Assembly: GCA_032718475.1 (NCBI GenBank)
Contig: JAUCBJ010006869.1
Span: 1 to 64,000 of the forward strand
Length of the DNA stretch: 64,000 bases
Direction of reading: 5' to 3'
Source of the DNA: Nemertoderma westbladi
Lineage: Eukaryota > Xenacoelomorpha > Nemertodermatida > Nemertodermatidae
Positions 23,401-33,939 of this stretch are shown piece by piece; the first letter of the stretch is position 1, and the number at the start of each line of letters is the position of its first letter. The notes under the pieces were generated by a model, which was not told where the DNA came from, ran no database searches, and saw only the letters and a list, made by a program, of their open reading frames with translations. Made by a program: the position numbers and the translations under genes.

Positions 23401-23446
23401 AAGTATGTTATAAACAGTAGGTATACCTACTGTTTATAACATACTT
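23401..23446. repeat. Perfect 46-bp palindrome
   Basis: The left half AAGTATGTTATAAACAGTAG plus GTA is followed with no spacer by its exact reverse complement. A second shorter palindrome (TTCTTTCTATATATAGAAAG) is at about 23473-23494. The other arm of the element (about 27675) holds only one half, so the palindrome arose after the arms separated. Confidence 0.95.
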
Positions 23447-24755
23447 CCTTATATACTTATATACTTCCATACTTCTTTCTATATATAGAAAGAAGGATAA
23501 TTCTAAATTAGGAAAACAATAGTAAAACAGTAAAACACTAGAAAAACACTGTAAAGCACCCGGAAAACAGTAAAAATATTGATCAGCAGGAAATATAACA
23601 CGTATACTACTCTGAATTGGTAATCCTAAATGTACTCCTCTCACAGCACACCTTAAGTAATCACCTTAAAACATAGGGAAACACTATAAACTCTCCAGAA
23701 AACAGTGAAAAAATGATTGGCAATAAATAGCATTAAATTTTACCTAATATGCTGATAAAAAATAAATTGAAAGAGTCTAATACTACACAGAAACCATTGT
23801 TGCCAGGCAACCAAGGAACAGTAACCAATCAGCATGCATTTCAGCACTATCCTGTTTTACTGGTAAGGCAGTAGAGGCCATAGTAATGGTGGATTCTGGT
23901 AGTAGTGTATTCCAATATTCAAGTATTGTTAGGGTTGGATCTTGTCATCTGCTAATGCTAAATGTTGAACAGTTAAAGTGCAGATGTTGTAGTATTTAAT
24001 ATTAAGACAGCAAGAGGGCCACATTTAGGTCCTGCCTACAGAAATACTGTAGTGAAGTGGCATGCTAGCAGCGTGGATGCAAGATCTATAGAACCCATCA
24101 CACATGATTTTCTAGTCAGTTCGGTTTTCTGGTATTAATGGTATCCTTAATACTAAATGCCGCAACATCTGCACTTCAACTACATCAACATTTAGCAGAT
24201 GAAATCGTGGGGTGGGTGGTAAAACGTCCTAAGTCTAAAAAAGTTGTTCTGAGAAAACACGTTTTTTGTTTACTATTTTAACAAAAATGCACATTTACAC
24301 TGTTTTATTTCTCTTTCTAACTTTAAAAGGGTGTTGAATCGTTTTCTGATACCAGAAATACAGATAAACAGCCTCCTTGTAGGGCTTTTTGACAAATTTG
24401 CAACATAGGCCGTTTTACCAATTTATATTTTAATGCGACATAGGACATTATATAACCAATCTTTTTTATGTTTATAACATAGGACGTTTTACCAACTTAA
24501 ATATTTATGCGACATAGGACATTTTACAAACTTTTTTCCAAGAAGTTTCGCAAAATGATCTAAAGATAAACCAACATAAAGTTTAATCACTTTCAATTTC
24601 GTCATTTCCCGCAACTATGATATCATCATTCACGAATTGAGATTCCGACAGTGTTTCGTAATATGCCCAGTTTGTTTTTGATATAAGACCTTGTTGGCAA
24701 ATATCAAGTAAATCTTTTTTTTTCTTTAGACCAATCTTACGGGGACCAGTGAAAG

Positions 24756-26490
24756 CTAGAGACAGAGATGGGAGATTCTTACCTGCTGCATAAACTTCTT
24801 TACCTGTAGCTTTTCCTTTAAAATTTTGCTTTTTCCCCTTTCCTTTACTACGTAGATTACATCTGTCTCCAACTTTAGTTTCAACTTTTGGTTTAATTTC
24901 AACAATGGTTCATCCTCACTAAAGCTGTATTTAAACTGAATGATGTTAGTATTTGTTTTCTGAAACCTCATCCATTTGACCTTTTGCCAGTTAACATACT
25001 GTTTTTTCTGTTTTTTACAGCTCCGTTTGTTGATCATTTTACCACTTTGGTCACCGACCTGTTCACCATTACATTCACCAATACGTCCACCCCTTTCTTC
25101 AACGACCTATTCACCACTCCGTCCACCAATACATCCAACCCTTTCTTCAACGACCTGTTCACCACTCCGTCCACCAATAAGTCTACCCCTTTCTTCACCG
25201 ACCTGTTCAAAACTCCGTCCACCAATACATCCACCCCTTTGTTCAACGACCTGTTCACCACTCCGTCCACCAATACATCCACCCCTTTGTTCAACGACCT
25301 GTTCACCACTCCGTCCACCAATACATCCACCCCTTTGTTCAACGACCTGTTCACAACTCCGTCCACCAATACATCCACCCCTTTGTTCAACGACCTGTTC
25401 ACCACTCCGTCCACCAATACATCCACCCCTTTGTTCAACGACCTGTTCACCACTCCGTCCACCAATACATCCACCCCTTTGTTCAACGACCTGTTCACCA
25501 CTCCGTCCACCAATACATCCACCCCTTTGTTCAACGACCTGTTCACAACTCCGTCCACCAATAAGTCTACCCTTTCTTCACCGACCTGTTCACCACTCCG
25601 TCCACCAATACATCCACCCCTTTGTTCAACGACCTGTTCACCACTCCGTCCACCAATAATCTACCCCTTTCTTCAACGACCTGTTCACCACTCCGTCCAC
25701 CAATACATCCACCCCTTTGTTCAACGACCTGTTCACCACTCCGTCCACCAATAAGTCTACCCCTTTCTTCACCGACCTGTTCAAAACTCCGTCCACCAAT
25801 ACATCCACCCCTTTCTTCAACGACCTGTTCACCACTCCGTCCACCAATACATCCACCCCTTTGTTCAACGACCTGTTCACAACTCCGTCCACCAATAAGT
25901 CTACCCCTTTCTTCACCGACCTGTTCACCACTCCGTCCACCAATACATCCACCCCTTTGTTCAACGACCTGTTCACAACTCCGTCCACCAATAATTCTAC
26001 CCCTTTCTTCACCGACCTGTTCACCACTCCGTCCACCAATACATCCACCCCTTTCTTCAACGACCTGTTCACCACTCCGTCCACCAATACATCCACCCCT
26101 TTCTTCAACGACCTGTTCACCACTACATTCACCTATTCGTTCACACCTTCGTTCACCATTCACCTGTCCACCACTCCCTACACCAACCTCTACACTGATC
26201 TGTTTTTCGACTGTATCATTGACACTAATGTCACTTATTACACGACGGTTAACAATAAGAACCTTACATAGTTTCTTGAAATCGTAGATATCACTTTGTT
26301 TTAACCAAGTGATCTTATATGGATTATTTCGCCTCGCTCCCAGAATTATATTTGTCCAATCATTAGGAACTTTAACTACCTGATTAGATTTAGCATACTC
26401 TATTGCGGAGTGCATGCTGTCCCCTTCCATATAGCTATGTCCACTTTCGATTTTTATCTTTGAATTAGTTCTGTCTAGAATACTAAACAT
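24756..26490 (-). pseudogene. Transposon-encoded protein with 16-residue repeat region, broken by two 1-bp deletions
   Basis: The start at 26490 (MFSILDRTNSKIKIESGHSY) leads into a conserved-looking segment, GHSYMEGDSMHSAIEYAK ... VPNDWTNIILGARRNNPYKI ... DFKKL, which I associate with uncharacterised, probably transposon-derived, metazoan proteins. Then comes a Gly/Glu/Arg-rich 16-residue repeat (GGRSGEQVVEERGGCI) about 22 times. The C-terminus, NWQKVKWMRFQKTNTNIIQF, returns in the same original frame at 25037-24756. Two repeat units near 25671 and 25571 each lack one base, so the frame is lost in between and reaches a stop at 25567. Without them the frame would run through to about 578 residues. 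These could be real mutations or assembly errors. No catalytic triad is visible, so it is unlikely to be a complete transposase. Confidence 0.6.
25055..26135. repeat. 48-bp minisatellite (~22 units) inside the transposon ORF
   Basis: The unit contains CGACCTGTTCACCACTCCGT and CCACCAATACATCCACCCC, and repeats every 48 bp (16 codons). Variants alternate at CTTCTTC/TTGTTC and ATACATCC/ATAAGTCT. Because 48 is divisible by three, several frames on both strands stay open. Only the minus-strand GEQV frame joins non-repetitive coding sequence at both ends, which is why I treat that frame as the real one. Confidence 0.9.
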
Positions 26491-27445
26491 TGCGACATTT
26501 TGGTCTTTCTGGAATCACTAAATGCCATTCAGCAACAAATACTAACTATTAATAGTAATGGAACTCCTGTCTTGACTGACCTTTAACGTGACAAAACGTC
26601 CTATGTTTCACTTTTATTCGTTATTTGTAATCGTTTTTTCGACTTAGGACAACTTACCACCTTAAGTATAAAGTTAGGACGTTTTACCATCCGTAGCCTT
26701 AACTTAGGACAACTGAAAATTTGCAAATAACTCCGTTAAACTGTTATTTTATCACTAATCCTTTGGTAGAAAGGAGGGAAATTCTATTTTATACCCGATT
26801 CACTCAAAACATGAATTTTGAGAAAATTTGACTTAGGACGTTTTACCACCCGCCCCACGAAATGGTCTAACACTAACAATACTGGAATACACTATGTAAT
26901 ACCAGCATACAGCAACACTGGAACTACTGTCTGACCAGTAAAACAAGGATATTGCTGAACTCGATGCTGATTTCTTCTTTCACCTAATATTATTAGCAGC
27001 ATATCAAGCAAACAGTCAAGGCGAACCCGAAGGCTCATCTTTCGATAGCTGCTACCCGAGTGTAGGGGTGGGCGCTACTCCTATCCCAAGATTTGCTGCC
27101 AAGATTGGTTATATCTGTTATATTTTTACTGTTTTCCGTGTGCTTTACAGTGTTTTCCATATGTTTTACTATGTTTTCCTAATTTGGCTAAATTAGGAAA
27201 ACACTATTATAATAGTAAAACAATAAAACATATGAAATACACTGTAAAGTACCCGGGAAACAGTAAAAATATTGATCAACAGGAAATTTAATACATCTAT
27301 TACACCGAATTGGTAATCTTAAATGTACTCCTCGCATAGCACACGATAAGTAATCTCTGTAAAACATAGGGAAAACATTATAAACCATCTGGAAACAGTG
27401 AAAAAAATGATCAGCATTAAATTTTACCTATTTGCTGCTAGAAGG

Positions 27446-27615
27446 CGGGGTAGCTCAGTTGGCTGAGCGCCAGGCCTGCAATCGATTGGTTGTAGGTTCA
27501 GCCCCACCAGGGTCCACCCCACTCAGCTGCCTTCCATCCACTGGGGTCGAGTACCAGTTAATCTTCTATTTACCAACCCTCTATAAATCTGAGCAAATTC
27601 GTTGAAATTTTTGAA
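27446..27615 (+). repeat. tRNA-derived SINE-like insertion
   Basis: GCGGGGTAGCTCAGTTGGCT carries a good Pol III A-box (TAGCTCAGTTGG), and GGTTGTAGGTTCAGCCCC resembles a B-box at the right spacing. The anticodon and T stems do not pair well, so this is not a functional tRNA. The segment is absent from the equivalent place in the other arm of the surrounding inverted repeat, consistent with a later SINE insertion of about 160 bp. Confidence 0.5.
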
Positions 27616-28231
27616 ACCGTTGTTTTACTGTTTTACTAGTGTTTTCCTAATTTAGAATTATCCTTCTTTTTATACCTACTGTTTATAATATACTTATTGG
27701 GAATTTGATCCAAAGACAAATTCACAGCCAGATAGATGGGTTTCAAGCATTGAAATAGTAGTAATCAAATCAGGGGACTTGGTTTTCTCTCAAGAAGAAC
27801 TCTAAACCCCAGTAAATCGATTTCAACTATAGAGACAACAAAGTAGGATTGCTGTATTTTTGGGGTGAAATTTTGCAAATTTTTAAAGGCTATGGGGCTG
27901 GGGTAGATTTATATGAAAATCAAAATTTCACATTTTGTGTTTGTTCTCTACATATTTTACATTATATATTTGCATCTTCCTTAACTTTTATCAAAAATAC
28001 AAAATATCTGGGATTTTCAAAACTGGCATTGCCTTCCCAATAATTTGAAATTTTCAAGTGCCGTGAGGCCCGCTTAGAATTTTTCAAAATCAAAATTTTT
28101 TTTTGCAAAGTTAGTTTAGACCGATTTGGCATCAGAAAAATAGTGCTTCCCTTAAAAATAAAGAAAAAACTTTTTTTCACTCCACCCTAATATATATAAA
28201 TTATCGAATATATATATATATCAAATAACAA

Positions 28232-28425
28232 AATTACTCTCAAAAATAAATCTGTAACCTATTCTATTGTGTTTAGTTTATTGTTTTGGTTAAAATATCG
28301 TGCCACTGTAACCTGCTCCTTTCCCTAAATTTAGAATTAAACATTGATGTGGGATATTAATTCGCCAATTCGGCGGGTTTTGCGTCCAGTCCCCCACCCC
28401 CCCCCCCCCCCCCCCTGTTTCAGAT
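28232..28425. repeat. GGAGCAGGTTACAG-family repeat with poly-C tract
   Basis: Reverse complement of the 52580-52770 repeat: TTACTCTCAAAAATAAA, CTGTAACCTGCTCCTTTCCC, TTAATTCGCC, GCGGGTTTTGCGTCCAGT, then a C-rich tract at 28391-28415. No ORF. Confidence 0.75.
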
Positions 28426-28601
28426 TACGATTACATTATCAAATAGGTTGAACTTTACTAAAGGTTATGTTATAACTTTATGGCGGCCACATTAATTGAA
28501 GTTAGGACAAGCCAATGAATACCATTGTTTGTCGTAGTGGCAAGGCGGCATCCACAAAGCACAGTGGCAAGCGGCTGCCTTAAAGAGGTAGGTATCCGTA
28601 A

Positions 28602-28838
28602 CACTCAGCTGGTCATAGCAATTTATGTTAGAGTGTAGAGTCTTAGGTCTTAGGTCAAGCTAATAGATTGGCTTGTTATTGGTTGTGGTAAGATCCAGCA
28701 AGATTTATTAATATTGACTGCGTTGTAGTGGGTGTTAAGTTTACAATAATATTTAAGGAATGGATGAATGAATGACGGTTATTGAAAATAATATATAATT
28801 GGTTGTATCAAACACATATCTCATTGTATTATACTATA
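28602..28838. repeat. Right copy of ~240-bp direct repeat
   Basis: Matches 22646-22890 in the same orientation. This copy carries a small local duplication (AGAGTGTAGAGTCTTAGGTCTTAGG) and lacks the GGCTGAATTGGTTT insertion present in the left copy. The pair brackets the whole cluster of elements between VAMP4 and RARS2. Confidence 0.85.
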
Positions 28839-30981
28839 GGCCGACTATTTTAAAATATGTACAATACAAGTAATATATTACGGATTATTTAAAATATAAT
28901 TAATCTCCTGTAAAGGTGCGGGGCTGTCTAAAAAAAATAAACGGCACTCAGTAAAATGGGGTTAAAAGGTCGGGCATGATGATAACACAGAGCGAAATGA
29001 AATAAAAAAACCAAATTAAAATTAAATAAATTCATTAAATATTCATTCATTTAATAAAATTTTATTTAAAACAAAAAATTTAAATTAAAAAAAATATAAA
29101 AATTATTTAATAAAACTATTTACTAATTTTTTTTACTAGATGAACCAGTTGTAAAACCATTCACCCCGCTGGGGGGGTATAGATTATTTTTATTATAATA
29201 TTGTCTATTTGGTCTACCACGAGCCGTTTTTATTTTTATTTCTGTTTTATTTTGAAGTGTTTACGTATCAAGGTCCATTTTTTTACATTTTAAACTTGAA
29301 TTATGTATAGCCTATTTACAGAACAATTTTAATAGAGTGTAATAATATTAATAATAATTTTAAAATAATCCCGGCTTTTAACTGTTTAATTCGACAAAAT
29401 TAGATATCAGTTTTAAAAATCTTCCCAGTTTAGTTCTACGAACTATTTTGGACAGTGCCATTCTTCTAACAGGGTTAGTGTATATGCGTCTCTATATTTG
29501 CTGAAGCAGGCGGGGTGCATCCAATAATCGAAATATGTTTTAAAACAAATCGGTATCGCACAATATGTATCATAGATTACGCGGGATTAGACTGTAATAA
29601 AGTTAAATATAGATGAAGGTTGATGGGAGGGCGGAGCCATTTGGTTGGAACAAGTGAGCTACGATTGGATGATTAATTACTGTTTTCCTATTGGCTTTGG
29701 CAGATCAGTTAGGGCTGTCACTAATGTTTTACTTAACTGTCTATGCCATATTGCTGTATTGCCTTACTCCTTTACTCAGTTCAGCAGTTACTGCAGTTTA
29801 GCAGTCTTTAGCTGTCTTCTGGCTGCCTGGTCACTGGTCTCTAGTTTATGTCGCTGTTTTTTCTTCTGTAATTGGTTGTCACTTTGGTTTTCAGGATTTA
29901 GTGTGATGGTGATGATATCACACTAGCAGACTAGAGCTGCTTTACAGTACTGCAGTCTGGCAGTAGATAGCTGGATAGTCCCATAGCACTAGCAGCATGG
30001 TCAGATCAGCAGATGGTTGAACCGTCACTGCGTCAATCTTCGGAGTAGGCCCTACCCCCTGCAGCCCTGCCCCTACCAGCCTACAGGCTGACTCTAACAC
30101 CCTGATAGGACAGGCAGGCAGACAGGAGGACGCCCTGACGCCGGGACTTGGACAACATGCTGACATGACACCAGTCTGCCAGTAACTGAGTAGGTAAGGT
30201 AAGTCTGTACTAGGTACAACAACAGCTGAACAGAACAAGCACAAGAGCAAAGAAGAAGGGCTGAAGGTGGAAGGGGTGAAGCCAGAGTTCGAAATTTGAC
30301 AATCAGACAATACTTCTTTAATTCTGTAATTAGGCCTAGGCCCCCAGACAGTTCAGCAGTTAGATTAGAGCCTCATGTCTTAAGAGTAGGGGGGAACCCA
30401 AATCGGCCAAATCCAAGAATCCACCTTACTGTCAGACTGTCAGGTAATGGGTAATCTGGTAATTGTGCCTTGGTCTGTTGGTGCCTGTGGTATTTTCAAT
30501 TTCCAATTTCCCCCTTCTAATTTTAATAGACTAATCTGCTAATAGAGCGTACCGGTACCCTAATAATAATAATGGCTGAATGGTACCGTAGGTACGCGCA
30601 CCCAACCCACCCACCCTACCCATAACATGCTAGACAAGCTATTCACATTTTGCTACTGTAAATTCCTTGCTGTACCACAGCGCTGTACCCTGGTAGGTGG
30701 TACCGTAGCCCTGTACCTCTAACATAACTCGTCTGCCTGTAGGCGTGTAGGCGTAGGGTTATTTTAAATCGTTTCAGATTAGCTGATATACATTCCACGT
30801 CGTTGCCAGTCCCAGTTGTAGATTGTACCGATAGTCTGATAGTATAGAACTGGCTGACTGGCACTGGCTATTGACTTGCAATACACTGATGATACAGTCC
30901 ACCCTGACACTACGGCAACGGCACTACTTGACTCATCACGGTCTCTGATTTAGTTGCAAAGAGTAGACGCAAGACAGGACG
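28839..30981. other. Intergenic upstream of RARS2, no gene seen
   Basis: AT-rich from 28840 to 29420, then more balanced and rich in CAGTA/CTGCAG words. ORFs at 29645-29926 and 29942-30310 show no domain and no homology that I recognise. The RARS2 promoter should lie in the last few hundred bases, but no core element is convincing. Confidence 0.4.
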
Positions 30982-32760
30982 ATGGCTTCGATTCTACTGA
31001 GATCAACCGTTGTTGAACGAATAGCTCATCGTTTAGGAGTCCCGGTTGCCAGAGTGGCGTGCGAAATTCTCCCTCAACTTCCTGTAAAACCCGTTAACCA
31101 CCACTTTATAATGCAAATCAACACCCGCAAGATTCTAGAATCACAGTCTGTGGTTAGTCGAAAAGTCGCAACACGCGATACCTCAACTGTACCAGAATTA
31201 AATATTAATATTGTTTCGGAAGTCACTCCGTATTTTCCAGGAGGTGGATTTGTCCGTGAGAATTTTAATGTAATTGAATTTGCAGTGCCTTCTGATGAAA
31301 TAGCAACGGAATCTTACAAGGACCTATTCATTGAAAGCAATGGTATTGAAAACGATAATGCTTTACCGTCCTTAATAACTCCTTACATAGACAAACAAAG
31401 GATTGTTGTTGAATTCAGTTCTCCCAACATCGCAAAGCCTTTTCATGTGGGGCATTTACGTAGCACAATAATTGGCAATGCCCTGAGTAATCTTAACCAA
31501 GCTATTGGGCATAATGTTACTCGTATTAATTACCTAGGCGACTGGGGAATGCAATTGGGGATACTACTGTACGGTTATGCTAAATACGGGAATACAGATG
31601 AATTCGAGGCTTTTCCGATTAAACACCTTTTCAATATCTACGTTAAAGCCTATGGAGAGAGTCAGCACATAGAAACAGTGGCCGAAGAAGCGAAAAATTA
31701 CTTTATAAAATTAGTGAACGGTGACCCTGAAATGCGTAAGTTATGGGAAGGTTTTAAAGAGTTAAGCGTTGCAGAGTACGGTAAACTTTACGAACGGTTG
31801 GGAGTTCGTTTCGATGAATATTCGGGGGAGAGTTTGTACGACTCGGCCGCTATAGAATTAGTTAAATATTTCGATTCTCAGTCGCAACTACTTTACGATG
31901 GTGATGGTTCGGCCACCTTGCAACTTAACGCTGTAGGCGGAACGATAAATCCTACAGTCTGCCGAGACAACGGAATGTCTTTGTATCTCACTAGGGACGT
32001 AGCGGCCGCCCGTGATCGATTCAACAGGTTAAACTTCGACAGAATGCTTTACGTCGTAGATCAATCCCAGGCGGAACACTTCCAGAACTTATTTTTGAGT
32101 TTAAAGTTACTAGGGGAGGAATGGTGGTCGCGCTGCGAACACATTACCTTCGGTAAGATTAGAGGGATGAGCACCAGACTGGGTACCGTTGTATTCCTTG
32201 CAGACGTTCTTGAGGAAGCAAAGGAAAGGGCCCTTAATATAATCAATATGAAGTCCACTACTAAAGTCAACTTTTCGGAGGTGGAAGAGGCGGCAGAGAG
32301 ATTGGCGACTTCCGCAATCATTCTGTTCGATTTGAAACACGGGAGGATTAAGAACTACGCCTTCGATTGGGAGGCCGCGTTAACTTTTGCGGATTATTCG
32401 GGAGTTACTCTTCAGTACACCCACGCTAGGATACACAATTTACTGCTGTATAACGACTTCGATCCATCCTCGGTACCAGAGGGTCTAACATTCGTAACCC
32501 CCGAGGAACTATCACTCCTTTACTATCTGAGTTTCTACGAGACTTACGTGGTTCGATCGGGTTTGTTCTCCGATCCCGCCCAACTCGCTCGCTATCTGAC
32601 TTACCTTTGTAAACTCATCAATAGATTTTACCGCGAGGTCAAAATTCGTGATTCGCCCGACCCTCTGAAACGATCCCGTTTAGTTTTATTAAATCGCGCC
32701 GTTTCTGTTTTGGCCGGCGGTATGAAGATATTGGGAATAGTTCCTCTCAATAAATTGTAG
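30982..32760 (+). CDS. RARS2: Mitochondrial arginyl-tRNA synthetase, intronless
   Basis: A 592-residue class I synthetase that charges tRNA-Arg with arginine for mitochondrial translation. The catalytic HIGH-type motif is FHVGHLRST at residues 154-162. The second signature appears as MSTRLGTVVFL near 396, the usual MSTR form in RARS2 where KMSKS is lost. YLGDWGMQLG near 183 and VDQSQAEHFQ near 360 are standard RARS blocks. The C-terminal anticodon-binding DALR region begins around YSGVTLQYTHARI (about 471) and ends with LGIVPLNKL, close to the usual mitochondrial/fungal terminus. The N-terminus, rich in Arg and hydrophobics without acidic residues (MASILLRSTVVERIAHRL), fits a mitochondrial targeting peptide. 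Length matches the family (human 578). The coding sequence is a single exon, whereas the human gene has about 20. Confidence 0.95.
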   Translation: MASILLRSTVVERIAHRLGVPVARVACEILPQLPVKPVNHHFIMQINTRKILESQSVVSRKVATRDTSTVPELNINIVSEVTPYFPGGGFVRENFNVIEFAVPSDEIATESYKDLFIESNGIENDNALPSLITPYIDKQRIVVEFSSPNIAKPFHVGHLRSTIIGNALSNLNQAIGHNVTRINYLGDWGMQLGILLYGYAKYGNTDEFEAFPIKHLFNIYVKAYGESQHIETVAEEAKNYFIKLVNGDPEMRKLWEGFKELSVAEYGKLYERLGVRFDEYSGESLYDSAAIELVKYFDSQSQLLYDGDGSATLQLNAVGGTINPTVCRDNGMSLYLTRDVAAARDRFNRLNFDRMLYVVDQSQAEHFQNLFLSLKLLGEEWWSRCEHITFGKIRGMSTRLGTVVFLADVLEEAKERALNIINMKSTTKVNFSEVEEAAERLATSAIILFDLKHGRIKNYAFDWEAALTFADYSGVTLQYTHARIHNLLLYNDFDPSSVPEGLTFVTPEELSLLYYLSFYETYVVRSGLFSDPAQLARYLTYLCKLINRFYREVKIRDSPDPLKRSRLVLLNRAVSVLAGGMKILGIVPLNKL

Positions 32761-33786
32761 ATTATCTATGAATATGAACTACCTTTAACGAATTATAATG
32801 AATATTAATTAAAATTATATTTGCAATATTGAATAGTTCAGTATGTTTTAAATGTTCGTCCTTTTGAGTACAGTGGCTTTAAGCCGTTTCCCAAATATCT
32901 ACGTGTACCAGGTTTTGTTGAAAGAAATAATTTGTCACCATCGGAATCCAGGAATGTCCATAAATATAATTTGCGGCGACGAGTGGAATCCGTGCGACTT
33001 ACAGTTACAGTACAGGCGCTTTACCCCTTGGCTACCGATTTTGTAGTAAATAGCCGTACCGGTAGTAATATTATAACGTTTCGCTGATGTTGGCTTATAG
33101 CTATGCTGCGTAAAGGCCTCTGTTATAGTTTGGTTATAAGTTTTTGTTTGTTAACATCGAATTCATAAATCTAAAAATGAAGGCATTTGTAAGTTTTTCA
33201 CTGCCCCTTTATTGTAGAATTGGTAATGCCGTTTTTAATTACGATTGTGTGCTCTTTGAACACTAAATTTTCATACGTTATTAAACATTAATATTTTTAT
33301 TAAATGTTGTGATTTTCTCTAATATTCTAACAATTTATTTCACTATTTTGGTCAGGTATTCTTTAAATTAGGTATTTTGTCTTTCGTTGGCAATTTATTT
33401 CTCTCTTTATGTATTATTATACTATAATTTTAATATCGTATACCTGCAGGTTACATTGTTTTGACATCCATTTGTCTGATATCATGATTTATAGTAATAA
33501 ATATATATGTCAACAAGATATCATAGTGATATTAAATTCCGATATTATTTTAGAAGGGGATTTCCAATTTAATTTCATCAGTATAAACACAGGAAGTATT
33601 GCAATATTAATTTTATTAATACTAATACTTTGTAATTATATTTGTATTTCGTACCGGTACCTTTTTTAGTGGTAATTGTAACTTATTTATCTATGCAATA
33701 TATATATATACCTAGTTACATAAATTATTGTATCAATTCTGTGCTTTACTAAGTAAACTATCTATACACAATAACTGATCGGAACA
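32761..33786. other. Spacer between RARS2 and AK2, no gene seen
   Basis: AT-rich 1-kb spacer holding the 3' end of RARS2 and presumably the AK2 promoter. Short ORFs at 32852-33046 and 33409-33669 are not supported by any domain or neighbour. Confidence 0.45.
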
Positions 33787-33939
33787 ATGGCGAAGTTATA
33801 TGAGATGATTCCACCCAGACACCTGGGAGTCGATGAGAATACTTATATTCCAGAACGTAAAGGAATACGAGGTGTTCTTTTGGGACCGCCTGGGGCTGGT
33901 AAAGGTACAGTGGCAACTCGACTGGCTAAAAAGTACCAA
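33787..33939 (+). CDS. AK2: Adenylate kinase 2, exon 1 (51 codons)
   Basis: Exon 1 runs from ATG (MAKLYEMIPPRHLGVD) to KKYQ and ends exactly before GTAAGT at 33940, a consensus splice donor, in phase 0. It encodes the nucleotide-binding P-loop GPPGAGKG at residues 33-40, which grips the ATP phosphates. The lead-in RKGIRGVLLGPPGAGKG matches animal AK2. AK2 catalyses ATP + AMP to 2 ADP in the mitochondrial intermembrane space. The next coding residues, V-C-H-L-S-T-G-D, are 11.2 kb away at 45177. Joined, the protein is 246 residues, against 239 for human AK2. The N-terminal extension before the P-loop is longer than in human AK2. Confidence 0.95.

Larger units (their letters stand above)
24206..26859. 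mobile_element. 2.65-kb TIR DNA transposon with minus-strand ORF
   Basis: The left end CGTGGGGTGGGTGGTAAAAC plus GTCCTAAGTC is inverted at the right end (GACTTAGGACGTTTTACCAC, then CCGCCCCACG, ending 26859) with one mismatch over about 30 bp. AAAT flanks both sides (24202-24205 and 26860-26863), a possible 4-bp target duplication. Further copies of the GACGTTTTACCA/TAGGAC word occur inside both ends as subterminal repeats (for example 24410-24540 and 26590-26700). The only coding region is the minus-strand ORF at 24756-26490. The superfamily is not identified. Confidence 0.82.
22910..28186. mobile_element. ~5.3-kb long-inverted-repeat element (foldback type), carrying later insertions
   Basis: The outer ends GGTGGAGTG (22910) and CACTCCACC (ending 28186) are inverted. 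Homology continues inward for over 1 kb in opposite orientation, for example TGATGCCAAATCGGTCTAAA near 22959 against its complement near 28130, and AACCAAGTCCCCTGATTTGA near 23310 against the complement near 27770. Arms are roughly 85% identical. The arms also contain internal direct and inverted duplications around GGAAAACAGTAAAAATATTG, so the right arm is rearranged. No transposase is recognisable in the arms. A 2.65-kb TIR element sits at the centre and a tRNA-like insertion in the right arm. Confidence 0.7.

Noticed and set aside
24976-26287. Plus-strand ORFs of up to 256 codons over the 48-bp minisatellite
   Set aside because: They are shadows of a repeat whose period is divisible by three. 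Only the minus-strand frame joins non-repeat coding sequence at both ends.
27446-27520. Functional tRNA gene
   Set aside because: A- and B-box-like words are present but the anticodon and T stems do not pair. A SINE is more likely. The same applies to 46468, 51246 and 51888.
29645-29926. 93-codon ORF with Cys/Leu/Phe-rich sequence upstream of RARS2
   Set aside because: No domain, no start context and composition like the surrounding CTGT-rich DNA.
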